52,564 bases of DNA, from the NCBI GenBank assembly GCA_964538515.1, contig CAZIEW010000033.1:1-52564 (forward strand), read 5' to 3'. The notes beneath the pieces were generated by a model. That model ran no database searches and was not told the DNA's origin. It saw only the letters and a program-made list of their open reading frames with translations. Of the stretch, positions 16,952-25,702 are shown one piece after another; position 1 is the first letter of the stretch, and each line of letters starts with the position of its first letter. A program made the position numbers and the translations under genes. This DNA comes from CALBZH01 sp964538515 (GTDB lineage: Bacteria; Desulfobacterota; Syntrophobacteria; Syntrophobacterales; Syntrophobacteraceae).

Positions 16952-17578
16952 TCAGTTGATGTTGACCGTGGCGCCTTTCAGGTTGAGCTGGCCCTGGGCC
17001 TCGATGGCGATTTCGCTTCCCTTGATCTGTACCTTGCCGTTGCTTTCCAGGGTCACCGCTCCATCCCGGGCCACGGTGATGGTCGCTTTTCCGCTGTCCA
17101 CGCTCAGCTCGACGACCGGGTCGTCGTCCCGGATGTTGAGAGTGACCCCGTCACCGAGCTTCATGACCAGCTCCCGGCGGTCGCCGCTGTGGAGCTCCAT
17201 GTGAACAGCGTCGCTGTCGGCGGCATCGAGGGGCAGGTGAAGGATCGCCTGGCCGTCGTCGTTCGGAGGAGGCCGATCTTCGTCGTTGTACAAGCGTCCC
17301 GTGATGATGGGGCTATGGATGTCGCCCCCCACAAACTGCACCAGGACCAAGTCGCCCACCGCCGGGATGCTCGCCGCTCCAATGCGGCTGGTCGCTACGG
17401 GGACTTGCTTCAAGACAATCCCCGAATTCCTCAGCCGGACCGTGCAGGCGTAATTGTCTTTGTCCGAAGCATCCGCGTGGGGATGCTGTTCCTCGACGAT
17501 AGCAAGCTCCGCCGTGCGCACCTTGGCGATCTCCTGCCGTACGATCTTCTGGATCGTTTCGTAGAGCGTGAATGTCAC
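16952..17578 (-). CDS. gpV-like baseplate spike protein (OB fold plus beta-helix)
   Basis: A 208-residue protein. After a short helical start (LYETIQKIVRQEIAKVRTAEL) comes the OB-fold core typical of phage baseplate assembly protein V / gp5 / VgrG, with AVGDLVLVQFVGGDIHSPII near the middle. Short strand repeats follow (ATITVARDGAVTLESNGKVQI, GQLNLKGATVNIN) that should form the trimeric needle. The start is GTG 17578, overlapping the TGA of the hub gene (GTGA), with a G-rich stretch upstream; a longer frame to 17935 lies antisense to coding logic and is rejected. It would sit between hub and PAAR tip. No toxin domain is fused. Confidence 0.88.
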   Translation of the reverse strand: MTFTLYETIQKIVRQEIAKVRTAELAIVEEQHPHADASDKDNYACTVRLRNSGIVLKQVPVATSRIGAASIPAVGDLVLVQFVGGDIHSPIITGRLYNDEDRPPPNDDGQAILHLPLDAADSDAVHMELHSGDRRELVMKLGDGVTLNIRDDDPVVELSVDSGKATITVARDGAVTLESNGKVQIKGSEIAIEAQGQLNLKGATVNIN

Positions 17579-18678
17579 GGGACCCCCCCGAGCCCGCCGG
17601 AGCCGCCGTTGCCGCTCCCGCTGAAATGGATGAGAGTCGTGAATCCGTCCCGTTTCGAGTACCGGTGACGCACCCCGACCACCTGGAAGACTCCGTTCTG
17701 CGCGTCGTCCGGTGCAGCAGAGATTTCCACGGTACACGCGGCGAGGACGGCGGGTGCACCGGGGACGAGCATCCTGCCGGTGATGTTCAGCCGGGACGCA
17801 TTGCCCAGAAGTGCTTCGGCGGCGCTCGCCGCAGCCTCCTGACTGCGCAGGGCCGGATCGGGAGCCGGCCTTTCCAGGGTCGCCTCCCCGCTCGCTCCTT
17901 TCACGGAGGATGGGTCCTTGACCAGCCAGCTCCACGTTTCCTGGCCCTGGCTGCCCGCCGCGCCTTCGCCTATGACTGTCGTGCCGGTCAGAATCGGCGT
18001 TGCCTGCGTCACCTCAAGGGCCAGGATGTCCTCGCCGTAGACGAAGGTTTGAACCGCCTGGCCATTGGGAAACCGGGCAAAATGCAGCTTGCCCTCGGGG
18101 GTGAAGCTGGTCTGGCAGCCGCTGATCCGGCCCAGCGCCGCGATGTGGTCGTAGGCGGACCGACGGTCGTCCACGACATAGAAGGGAAAATCGAGCCCGT
18201 CTTCAATGGTGTCCGTGTCAATTTCCACCCTGCCTGCGAGATCCCGCACGATAGCGCCCGCACTCTGCTGTTCAAAGCTCTGGTTGACGCGAAGCCGCGA
18301 GAGGGCCGCTCCTCCGTCGGTGGCGACGATGCGGGTCTGACCATGAATGCTGTGCGTCACGGATTCGACCGTCCCGGTGAAGAGCAGCTCCGCGCCGCCG
18401 TCCTCGTAGCCCAAAGCGACGGTCCCTTCATCGCCCGGAGTCACGGTCGGAGCTTGGGGCCCCGCTGCCAGAGCCAGCACAACCGTATTGACCGAAGGAG
18501 CCACAGCCAGGTCCACGCTGACCGCCACCACGTGCAGGAGCCATGGGTCGGAGCCGCCTGCCAGAAGCCCAGCCGCCGGAGACGGACTTCCGAGGCCGGA
18601 GCCGCCAAAGCTCACCTCGAAGAGGGGCCGCCGCACCCTGATTGTTGAAGATTCGCCTGCGAGAGGATTGACCGTCAT
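17575..18678 (-). CDS. gpD-like baseplate hub protein
   Basis: A 367-residue protein of the phage late-control gpD / gp27 hub class. It shows the beta-rich first hub domain with FTGTVESVTHSIHG, the central helix-strand part (NQSFEQQSAGAIVRDLAG, YVVDDRRSAYDHIAALGR) and the second barrel with GVFQVVGVRHRYSKRDG. Together with the separate gpV gene it equals the two halves of the fused VgrG/Afp8 spike of many injection systems. The split arrangement is more like phages and tailocins. It ends in a GTGA overlap with gpV. It contains no LysM or peptidoglycan hydrolase domain. Confidence 0.82.
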   Translation of the reverse strand: MTVNPLAGESSTIRVRRPLFEVSFGGSGLGSPSPAAGLLAGGSDPWLLHVVAVSVDLAVAPSVNTVVLALAAGPQAPTVTPGDEGTVALGYEDGGAELLFTGTVESVTHSIHGQTRIVATDGGAALSRLRVNQSFEQQSAGAIVRDLAGRVEIDTDTIEDGLDFPFYVVDDRRSAYDHIAALGRISGCQTSFTPEGKLHFARFPNGQAVQTFVYGEDILALEVTQATPILTGTTVIGEGAAGSQGQETWSWLVKDPSSVKGASGEATLERPAPDPALRSQEAAASAAEALLGNASRLNITGRMLVPGAPAVLAACTVEISAAPDDAQNGVFQVVGVRHRYSKRDGFTTLIHFSGSGNGGSGGLGGVP

Positions 18679-18702
18679 ACGTTCACCTGATCTTTGTGAG
18701 CC

Positions 18703-21477
18703 TTATGGCGTCACGTTCTCCCCAAGGTCCGCCCGGGAGGGAACCGCTGGGACGTTCAGCCCGAAATGCACTGTATCCGTTGGCTCGGGATGCATCCTCC
18801 GGGAGCTGCCCGGGTGATCGGGATCCGGCTCCCGCAATTCACGGGCGACCCTCACGATCGTGCGCCGTCCGACTGCGCTCATGGTCCAGCGCCTTGCCCC
18901 GTGTCCGATAGAGACGTCCTGAGCGTTGAACGTCCACGTGTAGTCGTTCACGGTATGGTCGATCAAAGCCAGGTCCGACACGACAGGCGCGTACCCGGCC
19001 AGGAAGGCTTCAAGCTCGGCCTGAGTGGAAGGTGGAGCCGGTCGAGCGTCAATGTGTGCCCCTTCCCCCGGGTTGCCATCCTGATCAACATAGTTGAACT
19101 CGATGCGGAAGCTGCCGTCCGGGTTTGCCGTTCGGCCGGTTTCATGCACGTTGTGCAAGCCGGAGAAATCCCCCCCGATCTGCTGAATCAGATTTTCGAG
19201 CGCCTGATCATTGGCGGGGAGGGGGTAGTACTCCCTGGTGAATGGCGGATTGCCCAGGGTGTAGGTCCTCGTTCGGTTCTCTCTGGCAGGTCTATCGCCT
19301 GAAGGTTGACCCGTGCGACTCAATGCGTCTCGCCAATCCAATCCGACGCCGGGATGCTCAGCCTGAAACATGGCAACCAGCGCGTTGTTGGACGGATTGA
19401 CTCCCTGTGGGAATCCGACATACCAGAATTCCGCGTAATACTCCTCCGAGGTCTCGGGGGAGGTCTCTTGGGTGGGATGCCAGTTCCTCGGCGCGTGGGA
19501 GTAGCCCTGAAGGTGTCGTGGCGCAATGACCGTCGGGCGTTGAAAGTCTTGACCCCCGAAGGCGCGGCTCAGGAGATCGAGCATGGGAGCGCTGCGGCCG
19601 ATGGCACACCCGCGAATCCGCAGGGTCGACAGGGCATCCATGACCTCGTTGGACAAGGGTGCGAATTCCCCTGAGCTTACGGCATCTCCAAGGGTGTTGA
19701 GACTCACCTGGTGTGTGCCGGGATCCTCTCCTGGCTGGAGAGGGCGCACCGGGATGGACATGCCCCCTTCTTCATTCCCGTGGATGATGATGTTGACCTC
19801 ACCCCAAGGGCGTCCGTTGGAGGGGGGGTGCGTCTCGAGGTAGGTCCTGACCTCCTGGAGGGTGCGCAGGTCGGTGCGGGTCTCGCCTCTCGGGTTGATG
19901 GTGAAGTGGGCCGTGGCGCTCGTGTAGAAGGGGTTATCGGCGCCGGGAGGCTCCAGACCCATGATGAACGTGATGTTCTCCCGTTCTTCCGGTGCTCCCC
20001 TTGCCCGTGATTCGCGCAGCGCCTCCTGTTGTCCAAGGAAGGCGACGAGACGCTCGAGATAGTCCCGCAGGTCGGCCTCCTCGGTATGCTCAAGAAATCG
20101 CTGCGCTTCTGTCGAGGAGAAGGATTCCAGCCGGCGCCGGTAACGCATGTCCTGCAGATGGTCCGATTGAAGGCGGCGGTTCCTGAACTGTTCCTCCAGC
20201 TGCCGCTCGGCATCGGTCATGATCTTCCGCAGTTGTCCCGCCTCCGTCTCAGGTGCGCTGGCAATCTGCCGGGTGGCCCGGTTCCACTCGAAGTGAAGCC
20301 CGATCGTGGCGACACGCTGATCGTCGACCGGATCGACTTCGGCTCCCGGGCTGGTCTCCATGAGGACACGATAGACGGCCATGTCGCCTTCTAAAGCTTC
20401 CTGGACCACCCAAAGAAGCTTCCCCGGGTTGATGTAAAAGCCGACACACGGGCACCGCGCTTGCACCCCGCCCTCGTCCGGCCGCAGGTTGACGCCTTTG
20501 GCGCCGACGATGGTTCCGCGCTCCGTGTCGATGGCTTTTACACGGTTGATACCGAAGTCTCTCGGCGTGCTGAGCGAAAGGCAGGTAGGGGGCCGGGTAC
20601 CCTCCGCGGGAGTGACGTAGAGGTGGCTGTCGGGACCCGTAACCCCGTTCTGGACGTAGATCTTACTGTTGGACTCCAGCCGCTGCACGGCCTGCCATTC
20701 ATGGTCCTCGCACTCGTTTATCCATGTGCCGCATGCATTCTTCTGCCGCCAGCTTCCTCGCCAATGGCCCTGAAAGAGATCGAGCGCGTTGTTCTTGCCG
20801 ATGGCCTTGGCGCCGGCGAGGCTCCCTGGGTCCCGGGAAGAGCTCAGATGATCGCGGATTTCCTGGAGGTTGAAGGACTGCTCGGACACCCTGTCATCCA
20901 CTGACGGGACGGAAGCGCTTCCGACGGACTGCGTCGCGAGCGGGTCCGCGAAGGCTCGCGCGTCCTCGAAGATCCCATTGTAACGGTCCCAGATGGCTTG
21001 CTCGGGAGCCGCAGCCGGGCGCGATGCGCGCAGGGCGATGCCGAGCTCGCGCCGCAGGATCTGATGTGCATCGGCCGGAACCGCATCCGGCTGCCGGACC
21101 GAAAGCGGCAAGCTCTCTCCACGCGGCTCGTCGTCGATGACCACATCCAACATCACGTCGGGAGCTTCGCCCACGGTGGCCCGTTGCCCATAGATCGCGA
21201 CGAGGATCTCCATGTTGCCGGAGATCGTCCGAGTCTCGCTGCCGGCCGCCCCTTCTCCGTCGAAAAGGATCTGGCCGGACTGGGCCGTTTGACTTCGAAA
21301 CCGCAAGACCACGTTGCGCTCTCCCGGCTCTCCGTGCCAGTCGGTCTTCACGTACAGGTGCGAAAGCCGGCCGGCCGGAATGGGGTCCGGGTACCCGATG
21401 ACCACATCGGCGCTGAGCCGAGTCTTGGTGATCGTCCCGCGCGTGATCTCAATTCCGGGGTTTCTGTAGCACGGCAT
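18703..21477 (-). CDS. large putative effector with a clan-CD-like His/Cys pair
   Basis: I do not recognise this 924-residue protein as a known family. It has no signal peptide or membrane segment. A beta-sandwich-like region occupies about 1-130 and a charged helical region 400-500. A central domain (about 515-690) has a hydrophobic strand followed by His566-Gly (VNIIIHGN) and a second strand followed by Gly-Cys624 (STLRIRGCAIG). Strand-HG and strand-(A/G)C separated by 58 residues is the active-site pattern of clan CD cysteine peptidases (caspase, gingipain, CHAT, RTX-type autoprotease). The gene lies between the NHL-metalloprotease and the gpD hub, inside the tail operon, with GAGGA nine bases before ATG 21477. 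An effector or processing protease carried by the particle is the favoured reading. A structural baseplate accessory is the alternative. Confidence 0.6.
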   Translation of the reverse strand: MPCYRNPGIEITRGTITKTRLSADVVIGYPDPIPAGRLSHLYVKTDWHGEPGERNVVLRFRSQTAQSGQILFDGEGAAGSETRTISGNMEILVAIYGQRATVGEAPDVMLDVVIDDEPRGESLPLSVRQPDAVPADAHQILRRELGIALRASRPAAAPEQAIWDRYNGIFEDARAFADPLATQSVGSASVPSVDDRVSEQSFNLQEIRDHLSSSRDPGSLAGAKAIGKNNALDLFQGHWRGSWRQKNACGTWINECEDHEWQAVQRLESNSKIYVQNGVTGPDSHLYVTPAEGTRPPTCLSLSTPRDFGINRVKAIDTERGTIVGAKGVNLRPDEGGVQARCPCVGFYINPGKLLWVVQEALEGDMAVYRVLMETSPGAEVDPVDDQRVATIGLHFEWNRATRQIASAPETEAGQLRKIMTDAERQLEEQFRNRRLQSDHLQDMRYRRRLESFSSTEAQRFLEHTEEADLRDYLERLVAFLGQQEALRESRARGAPEERENITFIMGLEPPGADNPFYTSATAHFTINPRGETRTDLRTLQEVRTYLETHPPSNGRPWGEVNIIIHGNEEGGMSIPVRPLQPGEDPGTHQVSLNTLGDAVSSGEFAPLSNEVMDALSTLRIRGCAIGRSAPMLDLLSRAFGGQDFQRPTVIAPRHLQGYSHAPRNWHPTQETSPETSEEYYAEFWYVGFPQGVNPSNNALVAMFQAEHPGVGLDWRDALSRTGQPSGDRPARENRTRTYTLGNPPFTREYYPLPANDQALENLIQQIGGDFSGLHNVHETGRTANPDGSFRIEFNYVDQDGNPGEGAHIDARPAPPSTQAELEAFLAGYAPVVSDLALIDHTVNDYTWTFNAQDVSIGHGARRWTMSAVGRRTIVRVARELREPDPDHPGSSRRMHPEPTDTVHFGLNVPAVPSRADLGENVTP

Positions 21478-21499
21478 AGGGTCTGGTCCTCAAAGCCCG

Positions 21500-24400
21500 T
21501 CAGCTGCGGATATTGAACGTTACCGTCTTGGATACGATGGCACCGAAGTTGATTCCCGTTCCCTCCCATGTCTTCGACGCGGAGCGAAGCTCGTAGAGGT
21601 AGAGCTTCCTCAAGGTCGTCTCCCGATCATCGGCCTTCGTGGGTGGAGCGAATGTCTCGTCCGTGTCGAAATCGGGCTGATAGGTGATGGTCATGGTCTC
21701 GCTCCCGCCAGCGCTCAGCAGGGGCGAGGCCTCAAAGGTGATGTTCACGATCCCGCTCGCGTTCGTCACACGGTTCAGGCCGGTGGCCGGAGCCCTGCCA
21801 TGCCTGGCCTGACCGGTGCTCGCCGGGCTCAATGCATAGTCGTTGGTGTCCGAGACGGCGAAGTTCAGGCTGTAGCCTTCAAGCGGGCTGCCGACTTCGT
21901 CCGTGACGCGGACGATGAGATTCTTGATGCCGAGGGGTGCCATCTGGATGGTGTCTCCCAAGGGCGATCCCGGGGTGGTTGTGGAAGTGCCTTCCGAGAT
22001 GGTGATCACCGGCGTGAGCAGGTTGTTGAGCTCGAGGATGGACTGGACCATCTGGTGAAACCCCGGCTGCGATTCACGGACGGCCCGCAGCAGGTTGCGC
22101 AGGTACAGCAAAGAGGCCCGGTCCATGTCTTCCATGGGCGGGTCGTCGGGAAACAGTCGCAGGGCTCTCCAGATGGTGCTGGAGTACCGGCGGCTCTGCT
22201 CCTCTGTGAGGTTCATGTTGTACCCGTACCAGAAGGCCGGTGAATCCCCGAAAATCCGCCCTGGATCCGCAAGAGCGCAAAAGATCTGGTAGAGCGCGTT
22301 GGTCAGGTAGCCTTCGATCTGCAGAGCCTTTCGCGGCTCGTTGAACGCAGGCTGTGGAGCCGTGACGGGTCCCCCGAAGAGATACTGGTAGTTGGTCCTG
22401 CCGCGCTCAACGACGTTGGACAGACCGTGGGAAAGCATGGAATAGCCCCTCGCCCGGTCGACGGCCCCGAATTCGCTTCCCCAGAAGCACTCGACCAGCT
22501 CCGCCCAGCCCTCCGTGAGCGCCTGGTTGTACGAAGTGATCTGCTGCCGATTGTGCGACAGACTGATGTCCCAGATGAGGCCCTTCAGGGTGAACGGAGG
22601 GTAAGGACGGACTGCCCTGTAAAAAACCCAATGCGCCATTTCATGGACCACCACGGAATCATCCCAGGCATCGGGTCCCCTCCCTGTGGGGCGATTGACG
22701 TCCTGACCGAGGTGGAGCTCCAGCATGAGGAAATACTGCGTGTGGTCACCGTCGATGAGATTCACGTCGAGCTCCCGCGATTGTCCTTGAATACCCCATC
22801 GGTGCTCGGCTTCGTCGGTCCGCGTGCAGTGTTGGTACCAGCGCTGTGCCATGCGCACGACCTTCATGACGTTGATGGCCGCGTTGGTCCGGTTTCCCTC
22901 CCGCAGCATCGCGGTGTACGCGTAGGCGTCATCCGAGTAGTCATCCTGAGGCTCCGAAGCGAATTCCTGGGAATCATCCCAGGGCCACAGGTCACCAACC
23001 TTCAGCTCGAGGCCCAGCTCCTCTTTCCAGTCGGCTTCCGTGACGGCGCGAAACGAGATGTCCGGGAGCTTCTCCAAGCCTCCGCCCAGATCGAGCAGGT
23101 TGACTTGGAGGTCCGTGCAGGTGCGGATCAGCCGAATCCGGTCGCGACCGGTGTCCGCCACGGCCATGAGACCCCCGGGGTCGACCACGGCGCGCGAGGG
23201 CTTGTCGAATACCAGCATGCGTGCCAGCTCCGGCTCGTACAACTGGTTGTCGGCCGCCTTGAGTCGCAGCAATGCCTTGAGATCCCACAAGGCCAGCAGT
23301 GTCCCGTCGGCCTCCAGGCGCAGGACTCGGTTCCGACCGCGGTCCGTGACGATCAGCTTGTCCTCGTCGTCCACGAAAATGCCGCAAGGCTCGGATGCAA
23401 CGCTGGAGGGCAGGTCGGGATTGGGCACATTGAACTGGCGAGCGAACGTGTCCGAGGAATCAAACTGGACGATCCTCCGGTTGCCCGTGTCGGCCACGAA
23501 GACATTGCCCCGGGAGTCCACGGCCACGTCCTCCGGGCCGTTGAAGGCGTCTCCGGAGGGCAGGGCCAGGGATCGCACCAGGGTACCGTCGCGCCGCATC
23601 ACCTGGACGCGGTTGTTGCCTCGATCCGCGATGTAGAGATGAGGCTCGACACGCTGAGCGATCGCGATGCCACGGGGGGTGTCCAATTGGTCGTCGCCCG
23701 CCCCTGCCGTTCCGGTTCCTAGGGAAGCCGCCTCCCGGGTGAGGGGTGAGCCGCTGAACTTGACGACCCGGTGGGTGGCCGAGTCGACGACGAAGACGGC
23801 TCCTTCGGGGTCGATGGCGATGCCCGCAGGATCGTCCAGGCCCGTCAGGGGCGCTCCCGCGGTCGTTTCGGCTGTCAGAGCTCCGTCGGGATCTTTCGCA
23901 AAGACGAGGACCCTTTGGTTGCCCGAATCGCTGACCCACAGCTTGCCCTGCGCGTCGAAGGTCACGTAAGCGGGCTTGGCCATATGCTGGGGCTCCCCCG
24001 TCGGGGTCCAGGGGGCTCCCATCGGACGGGGCTCCTCGGTGTCTCCTCGTGATGACCCATCTTCGTTGAAGACGGTGGCACGCAGCACACGCTCGCTCGC
24101 ACGGTCCGCAACGTACACGTCGCCCCGAACGTCCACCGCAACCGAGACGGGCGTGACGGGGCTTCCCGAAACTTCGGGCTGCCACTGGACCCCCGTACTT
24201 CCGGTGTCGCTGTTGAGCCGCTGGATGCGCCGGTTCGCCGATTCGAGGACATAGACATAGTGCTTGTTGGGATCCACGGCGATGGCGACGGGGGTATCAA
24301 ACTCGCCGTTTCCCGTACCGCTCATCCCGGCCCCCTTTTCCCATGTGACCTCATGGGCGAAATGGGCTCGAGCACCGTCGATACGCCACCGCGACACCCG

Positions 24401-25702
24401 GTGAAGCTGGCGGTCGCAGACGAAAAGCCGCCCGTCGCGGTCCGCCGCAACTCCGACGGGCTCCTGGAACTGGTCGGCATTGGATCCGACCGCGCCGAAT
24501 TTCGTCAGGTAAGCCAGATCCACGCTCAGCTGCTCGCTCATCCGGTGGGATCGATTTGCAGCGCCCGTGATACGGATGCGGAAGACGAGCACTTCATGCG
24601 TCCCGGTGTTGGCGACGGCGAGAAGCTCCTCCTCGTCCACGACCCGCGAGGGAAGGATGGCGAGCCCTCTCGGTGCGTCGATGGCAACGTCGAAAAGCGA
24701 AGGAGGGAGACTCATCGTGTCAAGAGACTGAACGTGGATGTAGGTTTGCTCCTGGCCGTTCCTCCATCCCGGGCGAAACCAGACAATGCGATCGTTTCCC
24801 GTGTCGGCGACGAAGAGGTTCCCGTGCTGGTCGACGACGAGCCCTTCGGGCGCGCTGAAATGCTGGGCGGGCAGACTGCCCGTTCCGGGCCATTCTTCGA
24901 TGGTTTCGCAAAGCGTCCCGTCCGGGTAGAAGCGTCGCACCACATTGCCGTCGATCATGACGATCATGCCCCGGGGGTCCACGGCAAGTGAGCCCACATG
25001 TTGAAAGCTGCCGCCGCCCAGCTGTCCGACCGGCGATCCGGGAGGATCCAGCCAGGCGCGCGGCGAAGCGGGCAGGCCGTCCATCGCGACGGGGGCTGTG
25101 GGCCATCCATCGAAGTAAGGGTAGCGATCCTCATCGCCCACAGGGACGACGCGGTTCCCTCTCGGGTTGAAGCCGAAGCCGCCGAGGGTGTCGTCGCGAT
25201 TAAACCAGTCGTAGTCGGCCAGATAAATCCGGACCGTGTCTTCCGGCAAGGCGAACGGGTTGCGGATGCCCGTCGGGTGGAAGTCCGTGTAGGAAGCCCG
25301 AAGCTTGGCGTGGAGGCCGACGTAGATGTCGAGGGGGTTATTGGGGTCGGTATGATCGGTGATGCGTGGAATGCGTCGCTTTTCATAGTGGCGCGTCACC
25401 CATTCATCCGGCAGAGTGAACTGCCTCACCGGCGGGCTCCCGGCCGGAACCGTTCGGTCAGACTCGGGAATCGTGATCGTGAAAAACGGATTGAGGCTGT
25501 TTTCCTCGGTCTCGTCGAAGGTGATGGCCACGTGCGCCATCCCGTTGGCGTCCGTGGAGTGAGAGCCGTCAGACAGATCCGGATCGTAGAGCCAGCCGTT
25601 GTCTTCGACCAGGAGCGTGGCGTTGGGAACGGGGATCATCCTTCCCTGCGCCGGATCGAAGGTTCTCACTCGCACATGAATGGTCCGGGTCACATCCGCC
25701 AT
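21500..25702 (-). CDS. giant NHL-propeller protein with gluzincin-like zinc metalloprotease domain
   Basis: A 1400-residue protein. Residues ~1-90 form an Ig-like/carboxypeptidase-regulatory-type beta domain. From ~230 to ~880 there are at least twelve NHL-type blades (for example VVDQHGNLFVADTGNDRI, AVDSRGNVFVADTGNRRI, AVDVRGDVYVADRASERV), enough for two six-bladed propellers. A helical domain then carries HEMAH at 1020-1024 (VVHEMAHWVF) and, about 40 residues on, TEGWAE (Glu1064/Glu1068), the HExxH...E arrangement of gluzincin zinc proteases. The C terminus (~1240-1400) is another Ig-like domain. The ATG at 25702 overlaps the preceding stop (TGATG). No secretion signal is present, consistent with delivery by the particle rather than by Sec. 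It may be a cargo toxin, or a baseplate-bound enzyme that clears surface proteins. Confidence 0.75.
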   Translation of the reverse strand: MADVTRTIHVRVRTFDPAQGRMIPVPNATLLVEDNGWLYDPDLSDGSHSTDANGMAHVAITFDETEENSLNPFFTITIPESDRTVPAGSPPVRQFTLPDEWVTRHYEKRRIPRITDHTDPNNPLDIYVGLHAKLRASYTDFHPTGIRNPFALPEDTVRIYLADYDWFNRDDTLGGFGFNPRGNRVVPVGDEDRYPYFDGWPTAPVAMDGLPASPRAWLDPPGSPVGQLGGGSFQHVGSLAVDPRGMIVMIDGNVVRRFYPDGTLCETIEEWPGTGSLPAQHFSAPEGLVVDQHGNLFVADTGNDRIVWFRPGWRNGQEQTYIHVQSLDTMSLPPSLFDVAIDAPRGLAILPSRVVDEEELLAVANTGTHEVLVFRIRITGAANRSHRMSEQLSVDLAYLTKFGAVGSNADQFQEPVGVAADRDGRLFVCDRQLHRVSRWRIDGARAHFAHEVTWEKGAGMSGTGNGEFDTPVAIAVDPNKHYVYVLESANRRIQRLNSDTGSTGVQWQPEVSGSPVTPVSVAVDVRGDVYVADRASERVLRATVFNEDGSSRGDTEEPRPMGAPWTPTGEPQHMAKPAYVTFDAQGKLWVSDSGNQRVLVFAKDPDGALTAETTAGAPLTGLDDPAGIAIDPEGAVFVVDSATHRVVKFSGSPLTREAASLGTGTAGAGDDQLDTPRGIAIAQRVEPHLYIADRGNNRVQVMRRDGTLVRSLALPSGDAFNGPEDVAVDSRGNVFVADTGNRRIVQFDSSDTFARQFNVPNPDLPSSVASEPCGIFVDDEDKLIVTDRGRNRVLRLEADGTLLALWDLKALLRLKAADNQLYEPELARMLVFDKPSRAVVDPGGLMAVADTGRDRIRLIRTCTDLQVNLLDLGGGLEKLPDISFRAVTEADWKEELGLELKVGDLWPWDDSQEFASEPQDDYSDDAYAYTAMLREGNRTNAAINVMKVVRMAQRWYQHCTRTDEAEHRWGIQGQSRELDVNLIDGDHTQYFLMLELHLGQDVNRPTGRGPDAWDDSVVVHEMAHWVFYRAVRPYPPFTLKGLIWDISLSHNRQQITSYNQALTEGWAELVECFWGSEFGAVDRARGYSMLSHGLSNVVERGRTNYQYLFGGPVTAPQPAFNEPRKALQIEGYLTNALYQIFCALADPGRIFGDSPAFWYGYNMNLTEEQSRRYSSTIWRALRLFPDDPPMEDMDRASLLYLRNLLRAVRESQPGFHQMVQSILELNNLLTPVITISEGTSTTTPGSPLGDTIQMAPLGIKNLIVRVTDEVGSPLEGYSLNFAVSDTNDYALSPASTGQARHGRAPATGLNRVTNASGIVNITFEASPLLSAGGSETMTITYQPDFDTDETFAPPTKADDRETTLRKLYLYELRSASKTWEGTGINFGAIVSKTVTFNIRS

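Noticed and set aside
17579..17935. Upstream extension of the gpV spike frame
   Set aside because: It overlaps the gpD gene in another frame and has shadow-like composition. The GTGA overlap start at 17578 fits the family.
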